From an uncultured Clostridia bacterium (GTDB taxonomy: Bacteria; Bacillota_A; Clostridia; Oscillospirales; Oscillospiraceae), in assembly GCA_949289625.1 (NCBI GenBank), contig CASEPH010000398.1, positions 1 to 14,864 on the forward strand: DNA of 14,864 nt, given 5' to 3'. Positions within the stretch are counted from its first letter, which is position 1, and the number at the start of each line of letters is the position of its first letter. Positions 1 through 5,920 of this stretch are shown piece by piece. The notes under the pieces are model-generated. The model searched no databases. It saw only the letters and a program-made list of their open reading frames with translations, and was not told the origin of the DNA. A program made the position numbers and the translations under genes.

Positions 1-30
1 CTTGAATGAAATCTGTGCCGCTTTTGCCAT
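1..30 (-). CDS. 5' end of a leftward gene cut by the window edge
   Basis: The reverse strand reads ATG at 30-28 and stays open for ten codons to the window edge (MAKAAQISFK). An AGGTG-type ribosome site lies about 7 nt upstream, and a GAGG/AGGAG stretch lies just before it, which is why this is called a start. The peptide is too short to assign a family. The 31-266 interval is otherwise gene-free and carries an inverted repeat that could control this gene, the rightward marR, or both. I cannot exclude a chance ATG. Confidence 0.42.
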   Translation of the reverse strand, partial: MAKAAQISFK

Positions 31-73
31 TGCAAAGCACCTCACTCTCCTGAGATGCTTCTATTCTACAACG

Positions 74-101
74 TGATATGTGCCATAAACGGGACATATC
101 A
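74..101. promoter_or_regulatory. Inverted repeat, candidate operator for the leftward gene
   Basis: TGATATGT (74-81) is repeated inverted as ACATATCA (94-101). A further CC/GG pair lies inside (83-84 with 91-92), and the centre is ATAAAC. It sits 44-71 bp upstream of the leftward ATG at 30. A reverse-strand TAGAAT box (68-63) lies between the two, so a regulator bound here would cover the expected -35 zone. A second, smaller hairpin (TCGGCT 113-118 with AGCCGA 125-130) follows. The regulator is unknown. Confidence 0.4.
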
Positions 102-203
102 ACATTTTGTGGTCGGCTGATTAAAGCCGATACCCATAAAACTTTTTATATTTTATCTGATAAACCTTCGTCTGTCAAGGTCAGTTCTAGTTCCAGCTAG
201 GGC

Positions 204-232
204 TTGACAAGAGTCCGAAATCGTACTATACT
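204..232 (+). promoter_or_regulatory. Near-consensus sigma-A promoter for marR-MATE
   Basis: TTGACA (204-209) is separated by exactly 17 bp from TATACT (227-232), one base from the housekeeping consensus. The first usable start codon with a ribosome site is at 267, which leaves a leader of about 28 nt. Such a strong core promoter would be expected to need repression, and it carries an operator-like repeat. Confidence 0.85.
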
Positions 233-247
233 GAGTACGATTTCGGA
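214..247. promoter_or_regulatory. Perfect 13-bp inverted repeat straddling the -10 box (MarR operator)
   Basis: TCCGAAATCGTAC (214-226) is repeated exactly as its reverse complement GTACGATTTCGGA (235-247). The 8-bp centre TATACTGA contains the whole -10 element. A dimeric winged-helix repressor on this site would block RNA polymerase directly. The product of the first gene downstream is a MarR protein, so autorepression plus repression of the MATE exporter is the natural inference. The dyad could also form an RNA hairpin, but the transcript should start inside or after the right arm, which favours a DNA operator. Confidence 0.8.
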
Positions 248-266
248 TTATAAAGGAGTGGTTTTT

Positions 267-719
267 ATGGATGATTCCATGGATGCCGTCCGCCAAGTAA
301 TGCTGAGCATCAACAGCATTGACGGCATATACTATTTTTGCGCCCGAAAACTGGGAGTCAATGAAAATACATTGGCTTTGCTTTACGCACTATCTGATGG
401 AAAAACTTATTCTCAGAAGCAGGTCTGTGAAGAATGGTTGATTCCCAAAACCACTATTAACACCATTGTCCGGGAGCTGACAGAGAAAGGCTACATTTCC
501 TTGGAAACGGAACCCCACAGTCGGGAGAAGCACATACAGCTTACAGAGGCCGGGACCACCTACGCCCAGGAAATTCTTCAAGGTATTTTTGCCGCCGAAC
601 GGCAAGCTATGGAAGAAACCATGGAAGCCTATTCCCCGGAAGCATGGAAAGCACTGACGTTTTTCTCCCAGCGACTATGCGCACTGCTACGCTCCCACAT
701 TCTAGACAGAAAGGATTGA
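267..719 (+). CDS. MarR-family transcriptional repressor
   Basis: A 150-residue winged-helix regulator of typical MarR length. The central half shows the MarR layout: a helix-turn-helix with the recognition helix near PKTTINTIVRELTEKGYI (about residues 60-77), then a beta-wing with EPHSREKHIQLTEAG (about 82-96). Helices at both ends should form the dimer. The start at 267 follows TAAAGGAG with good spacing. A longer in-frame reading from TTG 204 would run through the promoter and is rejected. The gene is followed after 10 bp by a MATE exporter, the same order as mepR-mepA in Staphylococcus aureus, where the MarR protein represses the pump and is released by cationic drugs. The inducer here is unknown. 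Base composition is more AT-rich than in the housekeeping genes to the right. Confidence 0.88.
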   Translation: MDDSMDAVRQVMLSINSIDGIYYFCARKLGVNENTLALLYALSDGKTYSQKQVCEEWLIPKTTINTIVRELTEKGYISLETEPHSREKHIQLTEAGTTYAQEILQGIFAAERQAMEETMEAYSPEAWKALTFFSQRLCALLRSHILDRKD

Positions 720-729
720 ACCCCTCTTT

Positions 730-2076
730 ATGCAACCCCAGCTGTTTCTCCGCACATCACCACCAAAGCTTTTTTTCCTGGCGGCGATTCCAGGAGCCAT
801 CAGCATGCTATCTTCCTCCCTTTATCAGTTGATTGACGGCATTCTGGTAGGTCAATTTTTAGGCGAAACCGCCTTTGCCGCATTAAACCTGGCCATGCCC
901 TTTGTCATTGTAAATTTTGCTCTGGCCGATTTGATTGGCGTAGGCTCTTCAGTCCCTATTTCCATCAGCCTCGGACAGAAAAAAGACAACACGGCAAACA
1001 ATATATTTTCTTGTTCCTGTCTGATGATCGTCATAACCGGCATTCTAGTGGGTGGTATCCTCTATGCTGCCGCACCTCAATTGATGGCGCTGATGGGCGC
1101 CGCAGATGAATTTGCATCCTTTGCCACAAGCTATTTGCGGGTATATGCCCTGTGCTCCCCAGTCACTACCATTGTGTTCGCAATGGACAACTATCTGCGA
1201 ATCTGTGGAAAAATACGCTTTAGTATGGCGTTGAACATCATCATGTCGGTACTCAGCGCAGTACTGGAATTTTTGTTCCTCTATGTGTTCCAGTGGGGGA
1301 TCTGGGCCGCAGCACTGGCTACTTGTTCAGGTATGTGCATCTGTGCACTGCTGGCTCTGGCTCCCTTTTTTCTCCGCCATACGCAGCTCCGCTTTTGTCG
1401 TCCCCGGTTCCAGATGGAAATGCTTCGTCAAATTCTTTCCTGCGGTACCCCAACCTTTTTGAGTAATATTGCCGGACGCATTACATCTATTTTGATGAAT
1501 ATGCTCCTGGTAAGGATGGGCGGTGAAACAGCAGTATCTGTCTACGGCATTCTTATGTACGCCGACGGCTTTATCCAGCCACTACTTTACGGTACCTGCG
1601 ACTCCCTCCAGCCTGCCGTAGGCTACAATTGGGGAGCCGGACAGTATAGCCGGGTCCGTGCCATCGAACGCTGCTGCTTTATCGCCAGCGGTCTGCTCTC
1701 CCTTACGTCTGCCATTGTGATTTTCCTAGTGCCAGATACCATCGCAGGGCTATTTATGGACGCTTCCGAGGCAACGGCCTTGACCATGGCAGCCAATGCG
1801 CTGCGTCTGTTCGGTATTACATATTTGACTCGCTGGTTTTCCTTTGCAATGCAGAGCTACCTGCTGGCAATTGGAAAAGCCGGTTCTGCTTCGCTCATTT
1901 CCATTTCTACGGCTCTGCTGTTTCCAGCTCTTCTGATGATTCTCCTGTGGCCGCTGGGACTCACAGGACTTTGGCTAAATCTCCCGGTGACCTCCCTGCT
2001 GGCCGGGTTGCTGTCACTCGGTGTATATCTGCGGCTCCACCCGCAGTTCCAACAGCAGGATCTTCCTATGCAGTAA
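730..2076 (+). CDS. MATE-family multidrug efflux transporter
   Basis: A 448-residue integral membrane protein of usual MATE size with about 12 hydrophobic segments in two similar halves. The N-terminal part reads like a MepA/DinF-type MATE protein: AIPGAISMLSSSLYQLIDGI, then the VGQFLGETAFAALNLAMP segment. The second half opens with GTPTFLSNIAGRI and has LQPAVGYNWGAGQ before transmembrane segment 8 or so. MATE proteins export cationic drugs and metabolites in exchange for Na+ or H+ across the cytoplasmic membrane. An AAGGA ribosome site overlaps the end of marR, about 14 nt before this ATG, so the two genes share one mRNA controlled by the operator at 214-247. No clear terminator follows; only a weak GAGAA/TTCTC stem is seen at 2079-2091. 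The substrate is not predictable. Confidence 0.9.
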   Translation: MQPQLFLRTSPPKLFFLAAIPGAISMLSSSLYQLIDGILVGQFLGETAFAALNLAMPFVIVNFALADLIGVGSSVPISISLGQKKDNTANNIFSCSCLMIVITGILVGGILYAAAPQLMALMGAADEFASFATSYLRVYALCSPVTTIVFAMDNYLRICGKIRFSMALNIIMSVLSAVLEFLFLYVFQWGIWAAALATCSGMCICALLALAPFFLRHTQLRFCRPRFQMEMLRQILSCGTPTFLSNIAGRITSILMNMLLVRMGGETAVSVYGILMYADGFIQPLLYGTCDSLQPAVGYNWGAGQYSRVRAIERCCFIASGLLSLTSAIVIFLVPDTIAGLFMDASEATALTMAANALRLFGITYLTRWFSFAMQSYLLAIGKAGSASLISISTALLFPALLMILLWPLGLTGLWLNLPVTSLLAGLLSLGVYLRLHPQFQQQDLPMQ

Positions 2077-2167
2077 ATGAGAAATATTCTCCTCCTACTC
2101 AAAAATGGCACATTTTTTCTTCATCTCCGCATACAATGATTGGTAAGCATTTTTAGGAGGGATTTGT

Positions 2168-2239
2168 ATGTATCATTATGGTGCGGACATTGACGAGATG
2201 ATCTTCGGAGAGGAAGAGTATGCTGTCTCAGAGCGTTGA
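2168..2239 (+). CDS. 23-codon small ORF upstream of prfB (small protein or leader peptide)
   Basis: ATG at 2168 follows a near-ideal ribosome site, AGGAGGG at 2155-2161, with a 6-nt gap. The frame runs 23 codons to TGA at 2237-2239. The peptide starts MYHYGADIDEM, is strongly acidic in the middle (FGEEEY) and ends SER. A possible -10 box TACAAT lies at 2132-2137 without a convincing -35. A CCTCCT at 2091-2096 is complementary to its ribosome site. The stop is UGA followed by C, the weak-termination context used in the classical prfB frameshift sensor, and a GC-rich hairpin begins 8 nt after it. I do not recognise the peptide. It may be a small protein or a leader peptide that senses release factor 2. 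The excellent ribosome site argues that it is translated. Confidence 0.55.
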   Translation: MYHYGADIDEMIFGEEEYAVSER

Positions 2240-2247
2240 CCGCCCAC

Positions 2248-2277
2248 GCCCCGCAGCGAATTAACCGCCTGCGGGGC
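2248..2277 (+). terminator. GC-rich hairpin after the small ORF: terminator or attenuator
   Basis: GCCCCGCAG (2248-2256) pairs perfectly with CTGCGGGGC (2269-2277) around a 12-nt loop. The following CTTTACAG is only a weak U-tract, so termination may be partial. It ends the small-ORF unit and directly abuts the prfB promoter, whose -35 box starts at 2279. A ribosome paused at the UGA at 2237 would reach the first bases of the left arm. Confidence 0.6.
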
Positions 2278-2278
2278 C

Positions 2279-2307
2279 TTTACAGCGGATGAAATTTCCT
2301 GTATAAT
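2279..2307 (+). promoter_or_regulatory. Sigma-A promoter for prfB
   Basis: TTTACA (2279-2284), a 17-bp gap and a consensus TATAAT (2302-2307) lie 43 bp before the preferred prfB start. The -35 box begins 2 bp after the last stem base of the upstream hairpin, so the previous transcript could end just as this promoter begins. Confidence 0.8.
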
Positions 2308-2349
2308 ACGGAGTATTGTACTGATTTTATAACGAAAGTGGTTAAGGAT

Positions 2350-3477
2350 ATGGCAAAAATTGAGTTTGATGAATATAAGGTAAAGCTGGGGGATCTGGGT
2401 CCGAAGCTGGAAGCACTGGGGGAGTCCCTGGGATTGGAGGCCGCCAAGGAGGAACTGGATCGGCTCCACGCCATGGCGGAATCCGACGGGTTCTGGAACG
2501 ATACGGAGAAATCCCAGAAGGTTACCAAGCAGATCCATCAGCTGGAGAACAAGATCAATTCCTATGAAAAGATGTGTTCCGAGCGGGAGGATCTGCTGGT
2601 GCTTTGCGATATGGCCATCGAGGAGGACGACGACTCCATGCTGGAGGAGCTGATCTCCGGCTACGCCGATCTGGAGGAGCGGATGGACACTGCCCGGCTG
2701 GAGACCCTGCTCACCGGCGAATACGACAAGAACAACGTGCTCATGAGCTTCCATTCCGGGGCCGGCGGTACCGAGGCCCAGGACTGGTGCCAGATGCTCT
2801 ACCGGATGTACACCCGTTGGGCCGAGCGTCACGGTTTCACCTACAAAATCATGGACTATCTGGAGGGTGAAGAAGCGGGCCTCAAGAGCGCGGATATTCT
2901 CATCGAAGGGGAAAACGCCTACGGCTTCCTTAAGGGAGAAAACGGCGTTCACCGGCTGGTCCGGGTCTCCCCCTTTGATTCCAACGCCCGGCGTCAGACC
3001 TCCTTTGCCGCCATTGAGGTGATCCCGGAGATCGACGACGACACCGAGGTGGAGATCCGGCCCGAGGACATCGAGATGCAGGTCTATCGTTCCTCCGGTG
3101 CCGGCGGCCAACACATCAATAAAACCTCTTCCGCCGTCCGTCTGATCCACAAGCCCACGGGGATCGTGGTGTCCTGCCAGACCGAGCGGAGCCAGTTCCA
3201 GAACCGGGACAACTGTATGAAGATGCTCCGGTCCAAGCTGGTGGAGATCAAGGAGCGGGAACATCTGGACAAGATCTCCGACATCAAGGGCGTCCAGCAG
3301 AAGATCGAATGGGGCAGCCAGATCCGCAACTATGTATTCATGCCCTATACCCTGGTGAAGGACACCCGTACCGGCTGTGAGACCTCCAATGTCAACGGCG
3401 TCATGGACGGGGATCTGGACAAGTTCATCAACGCCTATCTGACCTGTGCCGCCACTGGCAACTGGGTGCAGAAGTGA
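2350..3477 (+). CDS. prfB: Peptide chain release factor 2 (RF2), no frameshift site
   Basis: RF2 reads UAA and UGA in the ribosomal A site and triggers peptidyl-tRNA hydrolysis. The 375-residue product has the N-terminal helical domain, the RF2 codon-recognition tripeptide SPF (207-209 in RVSPFDSNARR) and the catalytic GGQ (252-254 in SSGAGGQHINKT). These positions are within two residues of E. coli RF2. Start choice: ATG 2350 gives family-like numbering, while GTG 2338, in frame 12 nt earlier, is also possible. Neither has a textbook ribosome site (AAAGTGG lies about 8 nt before 2350). Most bacterial prfB genes need a +1 frameshift at an in-frame UGA after about 25 codons. Here the corresponding region (LGESLGLEAAKEEL) is one open frame, so that autoregulation is absent. 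The downstream GNAT gene overlaps by 4 nt. Confidence 0.96.
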   Translation: MAKIEFDEYKVKLGDLGPKLEALGESLGLEAAKEELDRLHAMAESDGFWNDTEKSQKVTKQIHQLENKINSYEKMCSEREDLLVLCDMAIEEDDDSMLEELISGYADLEERMDTARLETLLTGEYDKNNVLMSFHSGAGGTEAQDWCQMLYRMYTRWAERHGFTYKIMDYLEGEEAGLKSADILIEGENAYGFLKGENGVHRLVRVSPFDSNARRQTSFAAIEVIPEIDDDTEVEIRPEDIEMQVYRSSGAGGQHINKTSSAVRLIHKPTGIVVSCQTERSQFQNRDNCMKMLRSKLVEIKEREHLDKISDIKGVQQKIEWGSQIRNYVFMPYTLVKDTRTGCETSNVNGVMDGDLDKFINAYLTCAATGNWVQK

Positions 3478-4058
3478 TCGCTCTGCGGTTTGCCCGGCCG
3501 GAGGACGCTCCTGCTCTGCTGGAAATCTACCGGCCCTATGTGGAGGAAACCTCCATCACTTTTGAGACGCAGGTTCCATCGGAGGCGGAATTTTGCCGGC
3601 GGATCACGGAGATTTCCAGCCAGTTTCCCTATCTGGTGGCAGAGGAATCGGGAGTTCTGTTGGGCTATGCCTACGCCCACCCCTTTCACGAACGGGCTGC
3701 CTACAGCTGGACGGTGGAGTCCTCCATCTATGTCTCCCAGGCCCATCGGGGCCGCCATATTGGGACCATGCTCTATAGGGCCCTGCTCTCCCTTTTGGAA
3801 CGGCAAGGGGTGAAAAATGTCTGCGCCGTGGTGACCTATCCCAACGATCCCAGCATTGGGTTCCATGACGCCCTGGGCTTTTCCCAGGGAGGTATTCTGC
3901 CGGACTTTGGCTATAAGCTGGGGGCCTGGCATTCCGTGGCCTATCTGTACCGTTCTCTGGACGCCAGTTCCGGCACACCGGGGCCGATACGCCCCATCCA
4001 CGCCTTGAATCAGGACCAGGTTTCCCGGATTCTGGCGGATGCCGCCGGAATTTCTTAA
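3474..4058 (+). CDS. GNAT N-acetyltransferase, phosphinothricin-acetyltransferase-like
   Basis: A 194-residue GNAT-fold protein that should move an acetyl group from acetyl-CoA to a small amine. It carries IYRPYVEETSITFE near residues 18-31, the mid-domain PYLVAEESGVLLGYAYAHPF, the acetyl-CoA pyrophosphate loop QAHRGRHIG (about 95-103), and NDPSIGFHDALGF followed by GYKLGAWHSV. These are hallmarks of the Pat/Bar/MddA group, which acetylates phosphinothricin, methionine sulfone/sulfoximine or similar compounds. The GTG start overlaps the prfB stop in GTGA and has no good ribosome site of its own, so translation is probably coupled to prfB. The last 30 or so residues (after YLYRSLD) are Pro-rich and look like a poorly conserved tail. 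The substrate is not determinable. No clear terminator follows. Confidence 0.88.
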   Translation: MIALRFARPEDAPALLEIYRPYVEETSITFETQVPSEAEFCRRITEISSQFPYLVAEESGVLLGYAYAHPFHERAAYSWTVESSIYVSQAHRGRHIGTMLYRALLSLLERQGVKNVCAVVTYPNDPSIGFHDALGFSQGGILPDFGYKLGAWHSVAYLYRSLDASSGTPGPIRPIHALNQDQVSRILADAAGIS

Positions 4059-4066
4059 AATTTTCC

Positions 4067-4095
4067 TTGCAATGTGCCGCGGATTATGATAGGAT
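4067..4095 (+). promoter_or_regulatory. Probable sigma-A promoter for secG
   Basis: TTGCAA (4067-4072) and TAGGAT (4090-4095) are 17 bp apart; an overlapping TATGAT at 4085-4090 is too close. The leader would be about 80 nt. It contains GC-rich sequence and a small hairpin TGCCG/CGGCA (4152-4156 with 4162-4166) immediately before the secG ribosome site, which could tune its translation. Confidence 0.5.
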
Positions 4096-4180
4096 ATATC
4101 GTGCGAATGCGACGCGTGCGCGTTTTTCTTGTAGATATTTCGGCTGCCGTATGCCGTAAAGCGGCAAGATGGAGGATATT

Positions 4181-4429
4181 ATGCTTCGGATTATTTTAAC
4201 CGTTATTCAGGTGCTCTCTGCCCTGTTTCTCACCTGCGTAGTTCTGCTGCAGTCCGGTAAGAATGCCGGCCTCTCCGGTGCCATTGCCGGTGCTGCGGAC
4301 AGCTTCATGTCCAAGAACAAAGCCACCACTTGGGATGCCAAGCTGGCCAAGGCTACCAAATGGGTTGCCATCATTTTCATGGTGCTGACGCTGGTGCTGA
4401 GCCTGATCCCCACCGCCACTGCCGCTTAA
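4181..4429 (+). CDS. secG: Protein translocase subunit SecG
   Basis: An 82-residue membrane protein that supports the SecYEG channel during SecA-driven protein export. It shows the complete SecG plan: transmembrane helix 1 (about residues 3-22), the conserved LLQSGKNAGLSGAI stretch with a Gly/Ala-rich cytoplasmic loop (about 23-55), and helix 2 (about 61-78). The start at 4181 is chosen over an in-frame ATG at 4169 because GGAGG at 4171-4175 lies 5 nt before it, inside the longer reading. In many Firmicutes secG is followed by rnr and smpB. Here it stands alone, followed by a hairpin-rich spacer and a convergent spoIID. Confidence 0.95.
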   Translation: MLRIILTVIQVLSALFLTCVVLLQSGKNAGLSGAIAGAADSFMSKNKATTWDAKLAKATKWVAIIFMVLTLVLSLIPTATAA

Positions 4430-4440
4430 TTCGATCTTTC

Positions 4441-4466
4441 ACCGGCTCCCCAAACGGGGAGCCGGT
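4441..4466 (+). terminator. Hairpin just after secG (copy 1 of a 23-bp palindromic repeat)
   Basis: ACCGGCTCCCC (4441-4451) pairs perfectly with GGGGAGCCGGT (4456-4466) around loop AAAC. It begins 11 nt after the secG stop, so it is placed like a terminator, but TTCTGCTTGT after it is a poor U-tract. The inner 23 bp (4442-4464) recur exactly at 4662-4684 with a proper T-run. Confidence 0.65.
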
Positions 4467-4492
4467 TCTGCTTGTCAAAAAACCTCGTAGAG

Positions 4493-4654
4493 TTTCGCCG
4501 CCGCAGCGGCGAAAAAGAGAAAAATCATGTTCCGCCGGGGCGTGTACATGGCGGAACATACATCTCGGCCTGAAAGTGTGGGCATTGGCGCTCCAATGCC
4601 TGCGCGTATCAGGCCGCAAACCCTTTGTCGGAAAAGCCTCCCGGCTTTTTCGAC
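4493..4654. repeat. Array of four consecutive near-perfect hairpins between secG and spoIID
   Basis: Four stems lie in 162 bp. TTTCGCCGC/GCGGCGAAA has arms 4493-4501 and 4506-4514. ATGTTCCGCC/GGCGGAACAT has arms 4527-4536 and 4550-4559. The third is a nested pair, CGGCCTGA/TCAGGCCG (4566-4573, 4609-4616) enclosing GGCATTGG/CCAATGCC (4581-4588, 4593-4600). The last is GTCGGAAAAGCC/GGCTTTTTCGAC (4627-4638, 4643-4654), with one G-U pair. The stem sequences differ from one another, so this is not a CRISPR array. No convincing gene lies here; open frames across it lack ribosome sites and family features. It may be a structured RNA, a mobile palindromic element or stacked terminators. Confidence 0.75.
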
Positions 4655-4662
4655 AGTCTCGC

Positions 4663-4691
4663 CGGCTCCCCAAACGGGGAGCCGTTTTTTT
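4663..4691 (+). terminator. Strong Rho-independent terminator (copy 2 of the palindromic repeat)
   Basis: CGGCTCCCC (4663-4671), loop AAAC and GGGGAGCCG (4676-4684) are followed by seven T residues (4685-4691). It would end rightward transcripts from secG or from the hairpin array, just before the 3' end of the convergent spoIID at 4707. The reverse strand has no T-run after the stem. Confidence 0.85.
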
Positions 4692-4706
4692 GTTCGCAGC
4701 AGGGTC

Positions 4707-5723
4707 TCACTGGGATACATCCGTCAGTTCCGCCCCGGTGTAGTACCAGGTGAGGATCTCCTCATAGTTGCTGCCCTCCTCCGCCATGGCCTTGGCTCCA
4801 TACTGGCTCATGCCCACACGATGGCCGTACCCATAAACCAGGAACGTCACTGCATCCGCTGAGATCTCCATAGAAAAAATGGTGGAACGCAGTCCAAACA
4901 GTTCCCGCAGCTCTGTCCCTTGGAAGATCGTGCCCCCGATCTCGATGGTGTCTACACCGCCTCCGTCGGTGTAGGTGATCTCCCCCACCCCCGGCTCCGA
5001 AATGCCCAGGGTCTCCAGGAAGGTCTCCATGTCCACCGTTTCCGTGCTCTCATAGCTGCTGGCGTCCTCTTCCCCGGGACTGTCCACGCTGACCAGATAG
5101 GGGATCTCTCCCCCCCAAACCGCCTGGGCCGACTCCGTTTTGCCGCCGGAACAGGAAAAATATGTAGCGGAAATCAGTTCTCCATCATAGGTCATCACCT
5201 GTCCGTCGGTCTCCGATACCGCATGCTGGAGCTTTGCCAGATATTCCTCCCACTGATCCCCAAATTTCTCCTGGGCCGTAGCAGGATCGCAGTAGGCCTG
5301 ACATTCCGCCGGATCATCCGACAGCACGCCTCCTGCCTCCATCCGCTGGAGGGTGTAAGTCCGTGCGGCTACCGCCTGGGCTTTTAGAGCCTCCAATGGG
5401 AAACTGGCCGGCATCTCCCCCATGAGCACACCGCAGAGATACTCTGACAGCGTCAGTTCCTGTTCTGTCCCATCCAGCTCCACGGTGACCAGGGTGCTCT
5501 CATCGTATTCCGGCTCCTGGGCCGTCTGATGTACCACGATGGCAGTCACCTTCCTCGCTTCTTCCGTTGCAGCCGGCAATGTCTCCTGGATCGTTTGGGT
5601 GGGAAGAACCACCGACGCCTGTCCCTCCGAAGCTGTTTCCCTGCTGCCCATCCCCAGAATCCCCAGGGGAATCACCAGCACCGCCAACGCTGCACCTGCT
5701 CCTGCCAAAAATCGTTCCTTCAT
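4707..5723 (-). CDS. spoIID: Stage II sporulation protein D, SpoIID/LytB family
   Basis: A 338-residue SpoIID/LytB-domain protein with an N-terminal membrane anchor (about residues 6-24). SpoIID is a lytic transglycosylase that cleaves stem-peptide-free glycan during engulfment of the forespore, together with SpoIIP and SpoIIM. Family signatures: SEYLCGVLMGEMPASFPLEA (93-112) with the likely catalytic Glu103, KAQAVAARTYT (114-124), a Cys pair at 141 and 145 that may take part in metal binding as in clostridial homologues, ATYFSCSGGKTE (187-198), and GHRVGMSQYGA (300-310) near the C-terminus. The start at 5723 follows GGAGGGG (reverse strand, 5735-5729); a longer in-frame reading from 5759 lacks a ribosome site. 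It is divergent from citrate synthase and convergent with secG. Mother-cell (sigma-E) control is expected from the family. Confidence 0.92.
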   Translation of the reverse strand: MKERFLAGAGAALAVLVIPLGILGMGSRETASEGQASVVLPTQTIQETLPAATEEARKVTAIVVHQTAQEPEYDESTLVTVELDGTEQELTLSEYLCGVLMGEMPASFPLEALKAQAVAARTYTLQRMEAGGVLSDDPAECQAYCDPATAQEKFGDQWEEYLAKLQHAVSETDGQVMTYDGELISATYFSCSGGKTESAQAVWGGEIPYLVSVDSPGEEDASSYESTETVDMETFLETLGISEPGVGEITYTDGGGVDTIEIGGTIFQGTELRELFGLRSTIFSMEISADAVTFLVYGYGHRVGMSQYGAKAMAEEGSNYEEILTWYYTGAELTDVSQ

Positions 5724-5773
5724 CTGTACCCCTCCATTTTGCAAGCAAAAATTTGTCAATATTCATTTTTTCC

Positions 5774-5800
5774 ATTGGATGGTTTTTACGAATAATTTTA
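5774..5800 (-). promoter_or_regulatory. Possible sigma-E-type promoter for spoIID
   Basis: On the reverse strand TAAAATT (5800-5794) resembles the sigma-E -35 KMATATT at 6 of 7 positions, and CATCCAAT (5781-5774) resembles the -10 CATACANT. The 12-bp spacer is slightly short. The leader to the ribosome site would be about 30-40 nt. No convincing sigma-A pair exists on this strand. Confidence 0.28.
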
Positions 5801-5850
5801 GAGGTTTCTGTCATATTATAAAATTCCTTGACCCATCATGCATTGCATCA

Positions 5851-5879
5851 TTGACGAGGCCCTTTTTATCTGGTATTAT
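5851..5879 (+). promoter_or_regulatory. Sigma-A promoter for citrate synthase
   Basis: TTGACG (5851-5856), a 17-bp gap and TATTAT (5874-5879) preceded by TGG (extended -10). It lies about 42 bp before the TTG start at 5921. Confidence 0.8.
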
Positions 5880-5920
5880 ATATATTACGACATTTGAAAT
5901 CTGATCCGGAGGTGCAGTCA

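Noticed and set aside
204..266. N-terminal extension of the MarR protein from TTG 204
   Set aside because: It would translate the -35/-10 promoter and operator; a proper ribosome site stands before ATG 267.
2132..2137. TACAAT as a confident promoter for the small ORF
   Set aside because: No acceptable -35 lies at 16-18 bp; kept only as a possibility in the ORF entry.
2390..2450. A hidden prfB frameshift site
   Set aside because: The frame is open without an in-frame UGA, and the GGQ and SPF numbering fits an unshifted product starting at 2350 or 2338.
4441..4691. CRISPR array or tandem repeat between secG and spoIID
   Set aside because: The stems differ in sequence, spacing is irregular, only the end palindrome recurs, and no cas genes are near.
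4527..4862. Protein-coding genes in the hairpin-rich spacer after secG
   Set aside because: Open frames cross perfect hairpins, have no ribosome site and run into the convergent spoIID.
5737..5764. Reverse-strand GAATATT as the sigma-E -35 of spoIID, or the overlapping TTGACA as a sigma-A -35
   Set aside because: The matching -10 would fall on or next to the ribosome site, leaving almost no leader, and the -10 sequence is poor.
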